A stretch of DNA of 64,000 nucleotides from Bacteroidota bacterium (lineage in GTDB: Bacteria > Bacteroidota > Bacteroidia > Chitinophagales > Chitinophagaceae), in contig VGFQ01000002.1 in NCBI GenBank assembly GCA_016868815.1, positions 248,001 through 312,000 on the forward strand, in the 5' to 3' direction. Below the pieces are notes generated by a model. That model ran no database searches, was not told the DNA's origin, and saw only the letters and a program-made list of their open reading frames with translations. Shown here in pieces: positions 7,856 through 17,300 of this stretch. Position 1 is the first letter of the stretch. Each line of letters begins with the position of its first letter. The position numbers and the translations under genes are program-made.

Positions 7856-8164
7856 ATGGTACAGTTCATCCACTGGCTCGGCACCCAACAAGACATGGTC
7901 TATGTGGTCCTTCTCATGGTGTTTGTAGGTGTGGAGGTCATCGGCCGGGTGCCGAGTGTCCTTCACACGCCGCTCATGAGTGGTGCCAATGCCATTCATG
8001 GTGTGGTGATCATCGGGGCCATTATCGTCATGGGTCAGGCCTCCCCCGATAACATCCCAGTCCTTGTGCTTGGCTTCCTGGCGGTGGTGCTGGGAACCCT
8101 CAACGTGGTCGGTGGCTTTGTGGTGACGGACCGCATGCTCGAGATGTTCCGTAAGAAGAAGTGA
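7856..8164 (+). CDS. pntAB: NAD(P) transhydrogenase subunit alpha, membrane part
   Basis: A 102-residue membrane protein with three or four hydrophobic segments (VVLLMVFVGVEVIG, GVVIIGAIIVMGQ, VLVLGFLAVVLGTLNVVGGF) and the VPSVLHTPLMSGANAIHG motif of the transhydrogenase channel domain. In this three-subunit form the piece links the soluble NAD domain (PntAA) to PntB in the inner membrane. Confidence 0.95.
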   Translation: MVQFIHWLGTQQDMVYVVLLMVFVGVEVIGRVPSVLHTPLMSGANAIHGVVIIGAIIVMGQASPDNIPVLVLGFLAVVLGTLNVVGGFVVTDRMLEMFRKKK

Positions 8165-8189
8165 AGTCCCACCCCAACACCCACGCCGC

Positions 8190-9602
8190 ATGGAACAGCA
8201 GATTCTCACCATTCTCTATCTCGCGTCTTCTCTGACGTTCATCGTGGGACTGAAGATGCTTTCCAGTCCCGCCACAGCCCGCCGGGGCAACTGGCTGGCT
8301 GCAGCCGGCATGACAGCGGCCATCCTGGGGACCATCTTTCTCTATCGGGGCAGCGACGGTGCTCATCTTGGTAACTACGGTTGGATTTTTACAGGCCTGC
8401 TCCTCGGCACTCTCGTCGGCACCTATACCGCCCGCACGGTGAAGATGACCGCCATGCCCGAGATGGTCAGCCTTTTCAATGGGATGGGCGGTGCCTGCGC
8501 AGCCCTCATCTCCATCGTCGAATTCGGGCACCTGCACCATCAGCCCGGAGGCCTATACGCAAACCCGCTGCAGCTGCTGATCATCTTGCTGGGGCTTATC
8601 ATCGGCGCTGTCTCCTTTGCCGGCAGCATGGTAGCCTGGGGGAAGCTGAACGGTAAAGTCAAAGATTTTTCCTTCCCGGGCCAGCATATCCTCAACAACG
8701 GGGCCATCCTGCTTGCCCTCGCCGGAGCTGTGTACCTGATACACGGGCATCCCGCTGACCCATCCCTTGTGTTTCACACGGTACTTGCGCTCTCACTGCT
8801 CTACGGCATATTCTTTGTCCTGCCCATCGGTGGGGCCGACATGCCTGTCGTCATCTCCTTGCTCAACTCGTTTACAGGCGTCGCAGCCGCCTGTGGAGGG
8901 TTCCTGTACCACAATAAGGTCATGCTCACCGGCGGCATCCTCGTCGGCGCAGCCGGCACCCTCCTCACCATCCTCATGTGCCGCGCGATGAATCGGTCTT
9001 TGCTGAACGTCCTCATCGGTTCCTTTGGTGGCGGAGCAGCCACGGGCGGCGCCACTTCAGCTGCCGGCGGGACGTACAAGGAGATCAACATCAGTGACGT
9101 CGCCACTGTCATGGCCTATGCCAACAAGGTGATGATTGTGCCCGGCTACGGGTTGGCAGTAGCCCAGGCCCAGCATGCCTGCCATGAGCTAGAAAAGGCC
9201 CTGGAAGCCCGGGGTGTTGATGTCAAATATGCAATCCATCCCGTAGCAGGCCGTATGCCAGGGCATATGAATGTCCTGCTTGCCGAATCGGACGTTGCCT
9301 ATGATAAGCTCCTCGAGATGGAGCAGGCCAATGAAGAATTTCGCACCACTGACGTGGTACTCGTGCTGGGTGCCAACGACGTCGTCAACCCCGCCGCCAA
9401 GAATGACCCGGCCTCGCCCATCTACGGGATGCCCATCCTGGAAGTGGAAGAGGCCAAGACCGTCATCGTCAATAAGCGCAGCATGAAGCCCGGCTATGCC
9501 GGCATCGAAAACCAACTCTTCTTCCAGCCTAAGACCTCCATGCTCTTTGGAGACGCCAAGAAGGCATTGCAGGAGCTGCTGGCGGAGATCCGCAACGTCT
9601 GA
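8190..9602 (+). CDS. pntB: NAD(P) transhydrogenase subunit beta
   Basis: A 470-residue PntB. The first 270 or so residues are a run of transmembrane helices including TVKMTAMPEMVSLFNGMGG. The C-terminal part is the NADP(H)-binding domain, with VPGYGLAVAQAQHA, HPVAGRMPGHMNVLLAE, VLVLGANDVVNPAA and KRSMKPGYAGIEN. It completes the transhydrogenase that supplies NADPH from NADH using the proton-motive force. Confidence 0.97.
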   Translation: MEQQILTILYLASSLTFIVGLKMLSSPATARRGNWLAAAGMTAAILGTIFLYRGSDGAHLGNYGWIFTGLLLGTLVGTYTARTVKMTAMPEMVSLFNGMGGACAALISIVEFGHLHHQPGGLYANPLQLLIILLGLIIGAVSFAGSMVAWGKLNGKVKDFSFPGQHILNNGAILLALAGAVYLIHGHPADPSLVFHTVLALSLLYGIFFVLPIGGADMPVVISLLNSFTGVAAACGGFLYHNKVMLTGGILVGAAGTLLTILMCRAMNRSLLNVLIGSFGGGAATGGATSAAGGTYKEINISDVATVMAYANKVMIVPGYGLAVAQAQHACHELEKALEARGVDVKYAIHPVAGRMPGHMNVLLAESDVAYDKLLEMEQANEEFRTTDVVLVLGANDVVNPAAKNDPASPIYGMPILEVEEAKTVIVNKRSMKPGYAGIENQLFFQPKTSMLFGDAKKALQELLAEIRNV

Positions 9603-9698
9603 TGACGGATGTATGGCCCTGTCAGGGTCGGGTCGACTGCATTCCATATTTTTATGCAGGCTGTGCTTGTGCACAGCCGTGTACGATAAACCCTCTCC

Positions 9699-11930
9699 AT
9701 GACCCGTCACCATCTTCTACTCGTCGCCCTCCTAGCTGCAGGCAGCCTACAGGCACAGACACGCATCCAAGGCTTCACACCAGCCAATGCCGTCCGGCAA
9801 GCCGAGGCTGAAAAGCTATTCGATGCGGGTATCAGCGCCGCCAACCAGGATGCCTGGATGCAGTTCCTCGCCTCTAGGCCCCACCATGTCGGCTCGCCAC
9901 AGGCCAAGGTCAATGCTGACTATATGGCGGAACGCTTCCGCAGTTGGGGCTATGAGGTCGAACTCGCCCGCTACGATGTGCTATTCCCAACTCCTAAGAC
10001 GCGCGTGCTGGAACTGTTGGGGCCAACACCCTACCGCGCCCTGTTGGAAGAGCCGACCCTGGCAGAAGACCGTACCTCCGGGCAAAAAGCCGAACAACTC
10101 CCCAGCTATAATGCCTTTTCCGGAGAGGGCGACGTGACCGCCGAGCTCGTCTTCGTCAACCGCGGCATCCCAGAAGACTATGAGATGCTGGAGCGCATGG
10201 GCATCTCTGTGAAAGGACGTATTGTGATCGCCAAGTACGGCGGCTCCTGGCGCGGCATCAAGCCGAAACTGGCACAAGAGAATGGGGCCGTCGGCTGCCT
10301 GATATACTCTGACCCAGAAGACGATGGATATACCAACGGGGATGCATACCCGAAAGGACCCTGGCGCCCAGAGCAGGCTGTACAGCGTGGCTCCGTGATG
10401 GACATGCCGGTGGCACCGGGTGACCCTGGGACCCCCGGCTATGCCTCCTTGCCTGGTGCTCGGCGGATCCCCTGGCAGCAGGCAAAGACCATTATGAAGA
10501 TTCCTGTGCTGCCGATCTCTTGGGGGGATGCGCTGCCGCTGCTGCAGTCGCTGGCAGGTCCCGTCGTGCCCGCTGCCTGGCGGGGGGCACTGCCCATCAC
10601 CTACCATGCAGGCCCGTCCGCGGCCAAGGTGCATCTCAAGCTCGACTTCTACTGGGATGTCAAGCCAGCCTACAATGTTATCGCCACCCTCAAAGGGTCT
10701 GCGTTCCCCGACGAGTGGGTGATCCGCGGGAACCACCACGACGCCTGGGTGAACGGGGCCGCAGACCCCCTCAGCGGGATGGTCGCCCTCATGGAAGAGG
10801 CGCGCATGGTGGCAGAAATCTCCAAGAAGGGCTATGCCCCCAAGCGTACCCTCAAGTACTGCGCCTGGGATGCAGAAGAGCCGGCCTTGCTGGGCTCCAC
10901 CGAATGGGTGGAAGACCATGCCGAAGAGCTCCGTCAAAAGGCAGTTGTGTATATCAACACCGACGGCAATAGCCGTGGCTTCATCTCCGCCTCTGGATCG
11001 CACACCCTGGAGCCCATGTATAATGAGGTCATCTCCGCTGTGACCGACCCGCAATACGGAGTGAGTGTGCGTGAACGTCGCCATGCCCGGGCCCTTGTGG
11101 AGGCCGACCGCAACGCCCGTGCCCGTCTGATGGGCAACAGCTACCAGAAGATGTCAGCCCTGGGGGCAGGCTCCGACTACTCCGGCTTCATCCAGCACCT
11201 GGGTATCGCTTCCGTCAACCTCGGCTACGGCGGAGAAGGCAGCGGGGGAGAGTACCATTCCATCTACGACTCCTACGATCATTTCACCCGCTTCAAAGAC
11301 CCAGGCTTCGCCTATGGCTCCCTGCTGGCGAAGACGGCCGGCCGGATGTCTTTGCGTATCGCAAACGCAGAGGTGCTACCGATCGACTTCGGCAGCTTCC
11401 ATGAGACAGTCGCCGGCTATGCCGCCGAGGTGAAGGCAATGGCCGACAATCTCCGGCAGGACGTAGAAGTGGAGAACCGCCTCATCCGAGACAATATCTA
11501 TGTCATGGCCCGAGACCTTCAGATAGAATGGCAGCTGCCCAAGCCAAGGGCGCTGGTGCCTTTTCTTGACTTCAGCCCCCTTGACAATGCCTTGGCAAGC
11601 CTCAAAACGGCAGCTCAGTCCTTCCGCATCGCTTCCGCCCAGGCCCCAGCACTGCCGGCCGAAAAACGAGCGTCCCTCAACACCCTCCTCCTACGGATAG
11701 AGCAGCATTTGCTTACCCAGCAGGGACTGCCCCGAAGGCCCTGGTACCGTCATCAAGTCTACGCTCCCGGCTTCTATACAGGCTATGGGGTAAAGACGCT
11801 GCCCGGAGTTCGTGAAGCCATCGAGCAGCACAACTGGCAGGAGGCGCTGGAGCAGATACGCATCCTAGCAGAGACCCTGCGCTCCTACACCCGCCAGGTG
11901 GAGGCAGCGGTTGCCATATTGTCATCTTGA
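9699..11930 (+). CDS. Secreted M28-family metallopeptidase, glutamate carboxypeptidase II-like
   Basis: A 743-residue protein with a signal peptide (MTRHHLLLVALLAAGSLQAQ), a PA-type insert, the M28 zinc peptidase domain and a C-terminal transferrin-receptor-like dimerisation domain, the architecture of human GCPII. Zinc ligands and catalytic residues are visible: His346 in GNHHDAW, the Asp of ADPLSG, Glu-Glu in WDAEEPALLG, the Asp of INTDG and the final His in YDSYDHF. It probably trims peptides or acyl-amino acids in the periplasm; the substrate is not predictable. It stands alone after pntB. Confidence 0.92.
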   Translation: MTRHHLLLVALLAAGSLQAQTRIQGFTPANAVRQAEAEKLFDAGISAANQDAWMQFLASRPHHVGSPQAKVNADYMAERFRSWGYEVELARYDVLFPTPKTRVLELLGPTPYRALLEEPTLAEDRTSGQKAEQLPSYNAFSGEGDVTAELVFVNRGIPEDYEMLERMGISVKGRIVIAKYGGSWRGIKPKLAQENGAVGCLIYSDPEDDGYTNGDAYPKGPWRPEQAVQRGSVMDMPVAPGDPGTPGYASLPGARRIPWQQAKTIMKIPVLPISWGDALPLLQSLAGPVVPAAWRGALPITYHAGPSAAKVHLKLDFYWDVKPAYNVIATLKGSAFPDEWVIRGNHHDAWVNGAADPLSGMVALMEEARMVAEISKKGYAPKRTLKYCAWDAEEPALLGSTEWVEDHAEELRQKAVVYINTDGNSRGFISASGSHTLEPMYNEVISAVTDPQYGVSVRERRHARALVEADRNARARLMGNSYQKMSALGAGSDYSGFIQHLGIASVNLGYGGEGSGGEYHSIYDSYDHFTRFKDPGFAYGSLLAKTAGRMSLRIANAEVLPIDFGSFHETVAGYAAEVKAMADNLRQDVEVENRLIRDNIYVMARDLQIEWQLPKPRALVPFLDFSPLDNALASLKTAAQSFRIASAQAPALPAEKRASLNTLLLRIEQHLLTQQGLPRRPWYRHQVYAPGFYTGYGVKTLPGVREAIEQHNWQEALEQIRILAETLRSYTRQVEAAVAILSS

Positions 11931-11969
11931 GGTAGGCGAATCCCTTTTCTAGAAATCTTTACGCCTCGC

Positions 11970-13376
11970 ATGCCTCTTCCAGAAGCTTTACTGCAGTCGC
12001 TAGAAGGCGTCCCCGGTTACGACCGCGCGGCCTTGGTCGGGGTACATGAGGCAGCCGAAGTCCGAGCCTCGGTGCGGCTGAATCCCGCCAAGCAGTACGA
12101 TCTGGGCTTGTCCGGATTGTCAGACGCCTGGCGGTGGTCGCTGGATCGCCCGGTGACGCCCCAGGCCGTTCCTTGGTGGCCGCACGGCTATAGCCTGCAA
12201 CCCCGCCCAGCGTTTTTCCTTGACCCACTCTGGCATGCAGGTGTCTATTATGTGCAGGAAGCCTCCAGTATGTTTCTGGGCTATGCTGTGGAGGAGCTGC
12301 TGGAAGGGCGTACAGGGTTGAGGGTGCTGGACGTCTGTGCTTCGCCCGGTGGTAAGTCCACGCAGCTGGCATCGCTTCCTCAAACAGGACTACTCCTGTC
12401 CAATGAGACGATCCGCAGCCGGGTGCCTGCCCTGAATGAAAACCTCGTCAAATGGGGGAGTCCGCACGCCTGCATCTCTTCTGAGGACCCGGCTGCACTG
12501 GCGCGGCTGGAGGATTTCTTCGATCTGATGGTCGTCGATGCGCCATGTAGCGGAAGCGGACTGTTCCGCCGGCAACCGGAAGCGGTCGGTGAGTGGACGC
12601 CCGCTCATGTCGATCTCTGTCAACGCCGGCAGCGACGCATTCTGGCGGAGGTCCTGCCAGCGCTTGCACCCGGCGGACTACTCTTCTATGCCACCTGCTC
12701 CTACTCCCCAGCTGAAAATGAAGAGGTGGTCGATTGGCTTGTGCAGGAGCAGGGATTGGAAGGCCTACGGGTACGCATACCCGAAGCATGGGGGATTGTG
12801 GAAGTCATATGCACGTCGAGGGCAGTAGGGTACCGTTTCTTTCCTGACAGGCTCGCGGGTGAAGGGTTCTTTCTAGCCTGCCTGCAAAAGTCGGGCACGC
12901 GGCAGCCGCAGCAGTCGAAAGTCCGCCCTTCAAAGTCATTCTACGACCGTGGAAGTGAGCTATCTGCCTGGATGACCAGTCCGTCGCAATGCCATGTGTA
13001 TGAGCAGTCAGGTAGCCTATACGCAGTCCCACAGGCACTGGCACAGGATATAGCCATCCTCTCTGAGGCCCTTCGGTTAAGGAAAGCAGGCGTGCGTCTG
13101 GGTCGTTGGGTGCGCGGAACACTGTTGCCAGACCATGAGCTGGCTATGAGTCCCTGGATGCATCCGCAGAAAGCCAGCCTACCCCTTGCGCGGGAACAGG
13201 CCATCCGCTATCTGCGTCGTGCGTCGGTAGATACTCCAGAGCATCCTTTGGGATGGGCTGTTGCAACCTGGCAGGGAGTGCCTCTCGGACTCCTCAAATG
13301 CATGCCCGGCCGCACCAACAACCACTACCCAGCAGAATGGCGCATCCGCCGCGCAGGCCTGTCTGAAGCAGAATGA
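11970..13376 (+). CDS. rsmF: RsmF/NOL1-type rRNA cytosine-C5 methyltransferase
   Basis: A 468-residue RNA m5C methyltransferase. It has the SAM motif VLDVCASPGGKSTQLA, motif IV VVDAPCSGSGLFRR with the release cysteine Cys193, and motif VI YATCSYSPAENEE with the nucleophile Cys243. The C-terminal part ends with the YLRRASVDTPEHPLGWA and GLLKCMPGRTNNHYP elements of the RsmF RNA-binding domain. By family it would methylate a cytosine of 16S rRNA. Both catalytic cysteines are intact and the length matches RsmF. Confidence 0.9.
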   Translation: MPLPEALLQSLEGVPGYDRAALVGVHEAAEVRASVRLNPAKQYDLGLSGLSDAWRWSLDRPVTPQAVPWWPHGYSLQPRPAFFLDPLWHAGVYYVQEASSMFLGYAVEELLEGRTGLRVLDVCASPGGKSTQLASLPQTGLLLSNETIRSRVPALNENLVKWGSPHACISSEDPAALARLEDFFDLMVVDAPCSGSGLFRRQPEAVGEWTPAHVDLCQRRQRRILAEVLPALAPGGLLFYATCSYSPAENEEVVDWLVQEQGLEGLRVRIPEAWGIVEVICTSRAVGYRFFPDRLAGEGFFLACLQKSGTRQPQQSKVRPSKSFYDRGSELSAWMTSPSQCHVYEQSGSLYAVPQALAQDIAILSEALRLRKAGVRLGRWVRGTLLPDHELAMSPWMHPQKASLPLAREQAIRYLRRASVDTPEHPLGWAVATWQGVPLGLLKCMPGRTNNHYPAEWRIRRAGLSEAE

Positions 13377-13470
13377 CCAATAGGCCTTGGAAGGTATTCT
13401 GCGTTCGTTGGAATCTTGTATTTTTACGAGATATATAAATCATTTCTAAAATCCTAAAGTACTCTGCAGT

Positions 13471-14475
13471 ATGAATAGATTCGCCCCTGTTGTGCCCGTC
13501 GTCTTGGCGGCATGCCTGACCAGCTTGGCACAGCCCTCTGGGCTTTTGAAGCCGGTAAAGGGCGATGGGCAGATATGGTTGAAACATACCGTGGCACCTA
13601 AGGAGAACTGGTACAGCGTGGCCCGGGTCTATCATATCGGTCCCAAAGACATCGCTGCCTACAACAGCACGGAGATCAGCAAACCCCTCAACATTGGTCA
13701 AGCTTTGCGCATCCCCCTGAGGGAAGAAAATTTCACGCAGACGGGTATGTCAGGCCCAGATGAGGCCTTGGTACCGTTGTATCATATCGTAGCGGAGAAA
13801 GAAGGGCTCTTTCGTATCGGGCAAGACTATAACTACATCGGCATCGAACAACTCAGGGTACTCAACAAGTTGCCTTCAGATGCCATCCGCGCCGGGATGC
13901 GACTGGTTGTTGGGTACTTGAAAGTGGCTAAAGGCCAGCAGGAATGGGCGGGCCGGAGTGTCGCGTCACTCATGCAGGGAGCTTCCTCTGTAGTTTCTTC
14001 CAAACCGTCTGTCGTCGAAACGAAAACGGAGTTGCCTACACCCAAGCCATCCACTCAGCCGACATCGGCCGCAACACGCGAGCCAATGCCTACATATGTT
14101 TCGACTCCTGCTGATCCCCTCCGAAACCGGTTGGACACGAATATCTCCCCAGGCGGTTATTTTGAGCCTTTGTTCCGGGAGCAGTTGCGTGCTGGAACGC
14201 CTGCGGAGCAGACCGTGCTGGTCGCTTCTTTCAAAAGTACCAGTGGCTGGAAAGACGGCAAATACTATTTGTTGATGAATGGCGTAGTACCGAGCACTGT
14301 CGTGCGGGTGACACATGCTGCCACCGGTCGATTCATTCATGCGAAAGTGTTGGGGGAGCTTCCTCCGATCCGGGAGAATGAAAAGCTGGCGGCCCGCATG
14401 AGCAATGCTGCCTTCTCAGCCCTCGACCTGCCAGAAGGGACCCATGAGCTTCTCCTCGAGTGGATAAAGCCATAG
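13471..14475 (+). CDS. Exported protein with two LysM domains
   Basis: 334 residues. The signal peptide covers about residues 1-20 (ending SLAQP). LysM 1 covers about 38-84 (HTVAPKENWYSVARVY to ALRIPL) and LysM 2 about 103-150 (YHIVAEKEGLFRIGQDY to MRLVVGYL). A Ser/Thr/Pro-rich linker spans about 165-215, and a C-terminal beta-rich domain of some 120 residues has no assignment. LysM modules bind glycan strands of peptidoglycan, so the protein is probably a periplasmic wall-associated factor. It has no neighbour that narrows its job. Confidence 0.82.
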   Translation: MNRFAPVVPVVLAACLTSLAQPSGLLKPVKGDGQIWLKHTVAPKENWYSVARVYHIGPKDIAAYNSTEISKPLNIGQALRIPLREENFTQTGMSGPDEALVPLYHIVAEKEGLFRIGQDYNYIGIEQLRVLNKLPSDAIRAGMRLVVGYLKVAKGQQEWAGRSVASLMQGASSVVSSKPSVVETKTELPTPKPSTQPTSAATREPMPTYVSTPADPLRNRLDTNISPGGYFEPLFREQLRAGTPAEQTVLVASFKSTSGWKDGKYYLLMNGVVPSTVVRVTHAATGRFIHAKVLGELPPIRENEKLAARMSNAAFSALDLPEGTHELLLEWIKP

Positions 14476-14547
14476 CATACCCTGGGGTATTGTTCTTGCT
14501 ACCTGTTTGTCCAAGACACAAGGTTCAGCACCACACATCGTTCCTAT

Positions 14548-16962
14548 ATGCGATTCCTCCCCCGTATCTTCATGATCCTGGCTGCAGTTTTGGCTCTTTC
14601 TGCAGCTGCCATCTATGCCTGGCTGCGTTCCCTGGAGCCCGACTATACCGGTGAACTCAGGCTGCCCGGACTGAAGGTACCTGTAGAGGTGCTCTTCGAT
14701 GTGCATGCAGTGCCGCACATCCGGGCAGAGAACGAAGAAGACCTCTTCCTTGCCTTCGGCTACCTGCATGCCCGCGACCGCCTCTTCCAGATGGAAATCA
14801 TCCGACGGCTCGGCAGTGGACGCCTGGCGGAAGTGTTCGGCGAGAAGGCGTTGGCAAGTGATCAGCTCTTCCGCACACTGTCGTTTCGGCAGCACGCCGA
14901 GCGCAGCGTAGACAGCATGATGTCCCATCCGGAGCGGCCGCACGTGAAGGCCGCCCTTGCCTATCTAAAGGGAGTGAATCACTACATCGCCACGGGTGCC
15001 ACCCCCGTCGAGTTCACGCTGGCGGGCATCCCCAAGACGCCCTTCGAGCCAGAGGATGTCGAAGTGATCGTGTCGTATATCGGTTATACGTTCACGGGAG
15101 CCTTCCGGACGGAGCCCATCGCCACGGCCGTGGCTGAGAAATGGGGGATGGACCATGTCCGCGACGCCTTCGCCAACTGGCCCGACAGCGTCTGGACACT
15201 CCCCGTTCAGCGACCCGATGACGCGTCGAGGCTGCAGGCCGCCAAGACCCTCACCGAGATGACCGAGCGCATCAGCGGCATCGAGGCCGTCCTGCCCTAT
15301 CCATCCTACAAGGGATCTAATGGCTGGGTGATAGCGGGGAAGAAGACGAAGTCGGGCAAGCCCATCATGGCCAATGACACCCACATCGCCTTCGCGCAGC
15401 CCTCCGTCTGGTACGAGGCGCATCTCTCCTGCCCGGGCTACGAGGTATACGGCAACTTCATCGCAGGCACGCCGGTGCCCGCACTTGGGCATTCGCCGCG
15501 GGCGGGCTGGGGCATCACCATGTTTGAGAACGACGACATGGATTTCTATCGCGAGAAGGCCAACCCCGCCGACCCGGGACAGGTATGGTTCAAGGACCAT
15601 TGGGAGCCGCTCGCCGTACGGAAGGACACCATACGCGTCAAGGGTGGCGAAAATGTGTTGCTCGATGTGCAGTCGAGCCGCCACGGACCGATCCTCAACG
15701 GCGCCTTTGACGGACTCAACGGCTTCAAGGAGCCCATCGCCATGTGGTGGGTGCACGACCAGTTCCCTTCGACCCACCTGCAGATGTTCTACGAACTCTC
15801 GCATGCCGGCGATGCTGCTGCTGCCGCCGTGGCGGTCGCGAAGCTCAGCTCGCCCGGACTGAACATCATGTGGGCTGACACCCTCGGCAACATCGCCTGG
15901 TGGGCAGCAGGCAAGTTGCCCGTCCGGCCAGGGCATGTGAACCCCAACCTCATCCTCGACGGCAGCACTGGCTTCGACGACCCCACCGGATGGCTGCCCT
16001 TCTCGCAGAATCCACAGATCCTGAACCCCGAGCGCGGGGTCCTCTACACGGCCAACAACCAGCCCGATGACATGGGCTCGGGCCTCGTTCCCGGCTACTA
16101 TGTGCCGTCGAACCGCGCGCGCCGGATAGAGGAGCTGCTGTACACCGACAAGTCCGACTGGACGGAGGCTGCAGCTCGCGATATGATCAACGACATCACC
16201 TGTCCCACCTATCCCGACCTCATTCGCAACCTCGTGCCGGCCATCGCACGCGACAGCCTCAGCCCGGAGGCGTCTAAGGCCTTGGGCCTGCTGGGTGCCT
16301 GGAATGGACGGCATGGCCTAGACGACGTGGAGCCCACTATCTACTACCGCTTCCTGTATATGACCTATCGCCGGATGCTGCTCGACGAACTTGGCCACAC
16401 CGCCTTCCGGGCCTTCGAGCACAGCATGTCGCTGAAACGCAACACGACCGCCCTGCTGCAGAACGACAGCAGCCGTTGGTGGGAAGACAAGTCGACGCCC
16501 CGCCACGAGACGCGCCGCGAGGTGCTCACCGCCGCACTGAATGAGGCTGTCGCGGCCCTGCAACGGCAGCTCGGACGAGACATGGATGGTTGGCAGTGGA
16601 AGAGGGTGCATTTTCTGGAGCACCGGCATCCACTGGGCATCCTGCCGCTGGTGGGTCGGTGGTTCAGTGTCGGACCCTTCCCGGTACCCGGCGGGCAGGA
16701 GACCATCAACAACCTCGACTTCTCCTTGGATTCGACGGGCGTTTATAAGGTTATCAGTGGTCCCGCACTGCGGCGCATCGTCGACTTCGGCGACCCCGAG
16801 GCTCGGTTCAGCGTGAATCCCACGGGGCAGTCGGGACACCTCACCAGTTCTTACTACAAGGACCAGGCCCGACTTTTCGTGGAGGGTGGGAAGCGGCCCG
16901 AGCGGCTCGACTGGCAGGCCATCGGGTCTGCCGGCATAGGACGGATGCTGTTGAAACCCTGA
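14548..16962 (+). CDS. Penicillin acylase-family N-terminal nucleophile hydrolase
   Basis: An 804-residue precursor with an N-terminal hydrophobic helix that anchors or exports it. The family is recognised by HIRAENEEDLFLAFGYLHARDRLFQMEIIRR-like sequence in the A chain and by the autocatalytic cleavage site. Ser257, in YKGSNGWVIAGKKT, would become the N-terminal nucleophile of the B chain, followed by PIMANDTHIAF. Family members hydrolyse amide bonds of acyl-amino acids, beta-lactams or acyl-homoserine lactones; which one cannot be told from sequence. A terminator-like hairpin overlaps the stop codon. Confidence 0.93.
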   Translation: MRFLPRIFMILAAVLALSAAAIYAWLRSLEPDYTGELRLPGLKVPVEVLFDVHAVPHIRAENEEDLFLAFGYLHARDRLFQMEIIRRLGSGRLAEVFGEKALASDQLFRTLSFRQHAERSVDSMMSHPERPHVKAALAYLKGVNHYIATGATPVEFTLAGIPKTPFEPEDVEVIVSYIGYTFTGAFRTEPIATAVAEKWGMDHVRDAFANWPDSVWTLPVQRPDDASRLQAAKTLTEMTERISGIEAVLPYPSYKGSNGWVIAGKKTKSGKPIMANDTHIAFAQPSVWYEAHLSCPGYEVYGNFIAGTPVPALGHSPRAGWGITMFENDDMDFYREKANPADPGQVWFKDHWEPLAVRKDTIRVKGGENVLLDVQSSRHGPILNGAFDGLNGFKEPIAMWWVHDQFPSTHLQMFYELSHAGDAAAAAVAVAKLSSPGLNIMWADTLGNIAWWAAGKLPVRPGHVNPNLILDGSTGFDDPTGWLPFSQNPQILNPERGVLYTANNQPDDMGSGLVPGYYVPSNRARRIEELLYTDKSDWTEAAARDMINDITCPTYPDLIRNLVPAIARDSLSPEASKALGLLGAWNGRHGLDDVEPTIYYRFLYMTYRRMLLDELGHTAFRAFEHSMSLKRNTTALLQNDSSRWWEDKSTPRHETRREVLTAALNEAVAALQRQLGRDMDGWQWKRVHFLEHRHPLGILPLVGRWFSVGPFPVPGGQETINNLDFSLDSTGVYKVISGPALRRIVDFGDPEARFSVNPTGQSGHLTSSYYKDQARLFVEGGKRPERLDWQAIGSAGIGRMLLKP

Positions 16963-16975
16963 GCGGGTTTTATTT
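16954..16975 (+). terminator. Terminator-like hairpin overlapping the penicillin acylase stop codon
   Basis: AAACCC (16954-16959) pairs with GGGTTT (16965-16970) around TGAGC, which contains the stop codon, and TTATTT follows. The stem is short, so it is moderate evidence only. Confidence 0.45.
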
Positions 16976-17300
16976 CTTCACAGCAACCTAAGACATCATG
17001 AAACGCGCCAATCCCTTCGGCGTACGACTATATGTCGTGATGCTCCTATCGATATCCTTTGACAAATAGTCGGCCGGCTCAACTCCTTCCTTTACCCCGC
17101 TGCGTCATGAGGTGCGGATCGACAAGGGCCTTCCCATCCATCTAATACTGGGAATGCTCTACGTAGTACGGTGCATGGTGGAAGCCTAGCGGAAGGGGTA
17201 GGACTCCTAAAAAAAAATTCTAGATGATGGGTGCTGTTTAAAAGCCATCTATCCTCGTTTAGAAGAAACCATATGGGGCTGCTTGATAATTACAGCTCTC
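16963..17300. other. Gene-free stretch with possible coding debris
   Basis: This 338-base gap has no intact gene. A 23-codon open frame starts at ATG 16998 and is closed by TAG near 17068. In the same frame some 40 further codons are open before another stop near 17190, which could be debris of a longer gene, but I recognise no family in it. The right end holds the probable ubiD terminator. Confidence 0.4.
17209..17251 (-). terminator. Probable terminator of ubiD
   Basis: On the minus strand TAGATG (17251-17246) pairs with CATCTA (17226-17221), and GAA plus nine T residues (complement of A17209-A17217) follow shortly. The loop is long, so confidence is moderate. It lies about 50 bases after the ubiD stop. 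Confidence 0.45.

Noticed and set aside
9981-11084. 367-codon open frame antisense to the M28 peptidase gene
   Set aside because: Shadow of a gene with all zinc ligands present; composition is biased and no start signal is visible.
14965-16314. 449-codon open frame on the minus strand
   Set aside because: It lies wholly inside the penicillin acylase gene, whose motifs are intact; the antisense translation is Gly/Arg/His-rich and matches no family. It is a shadow caused by high GC.
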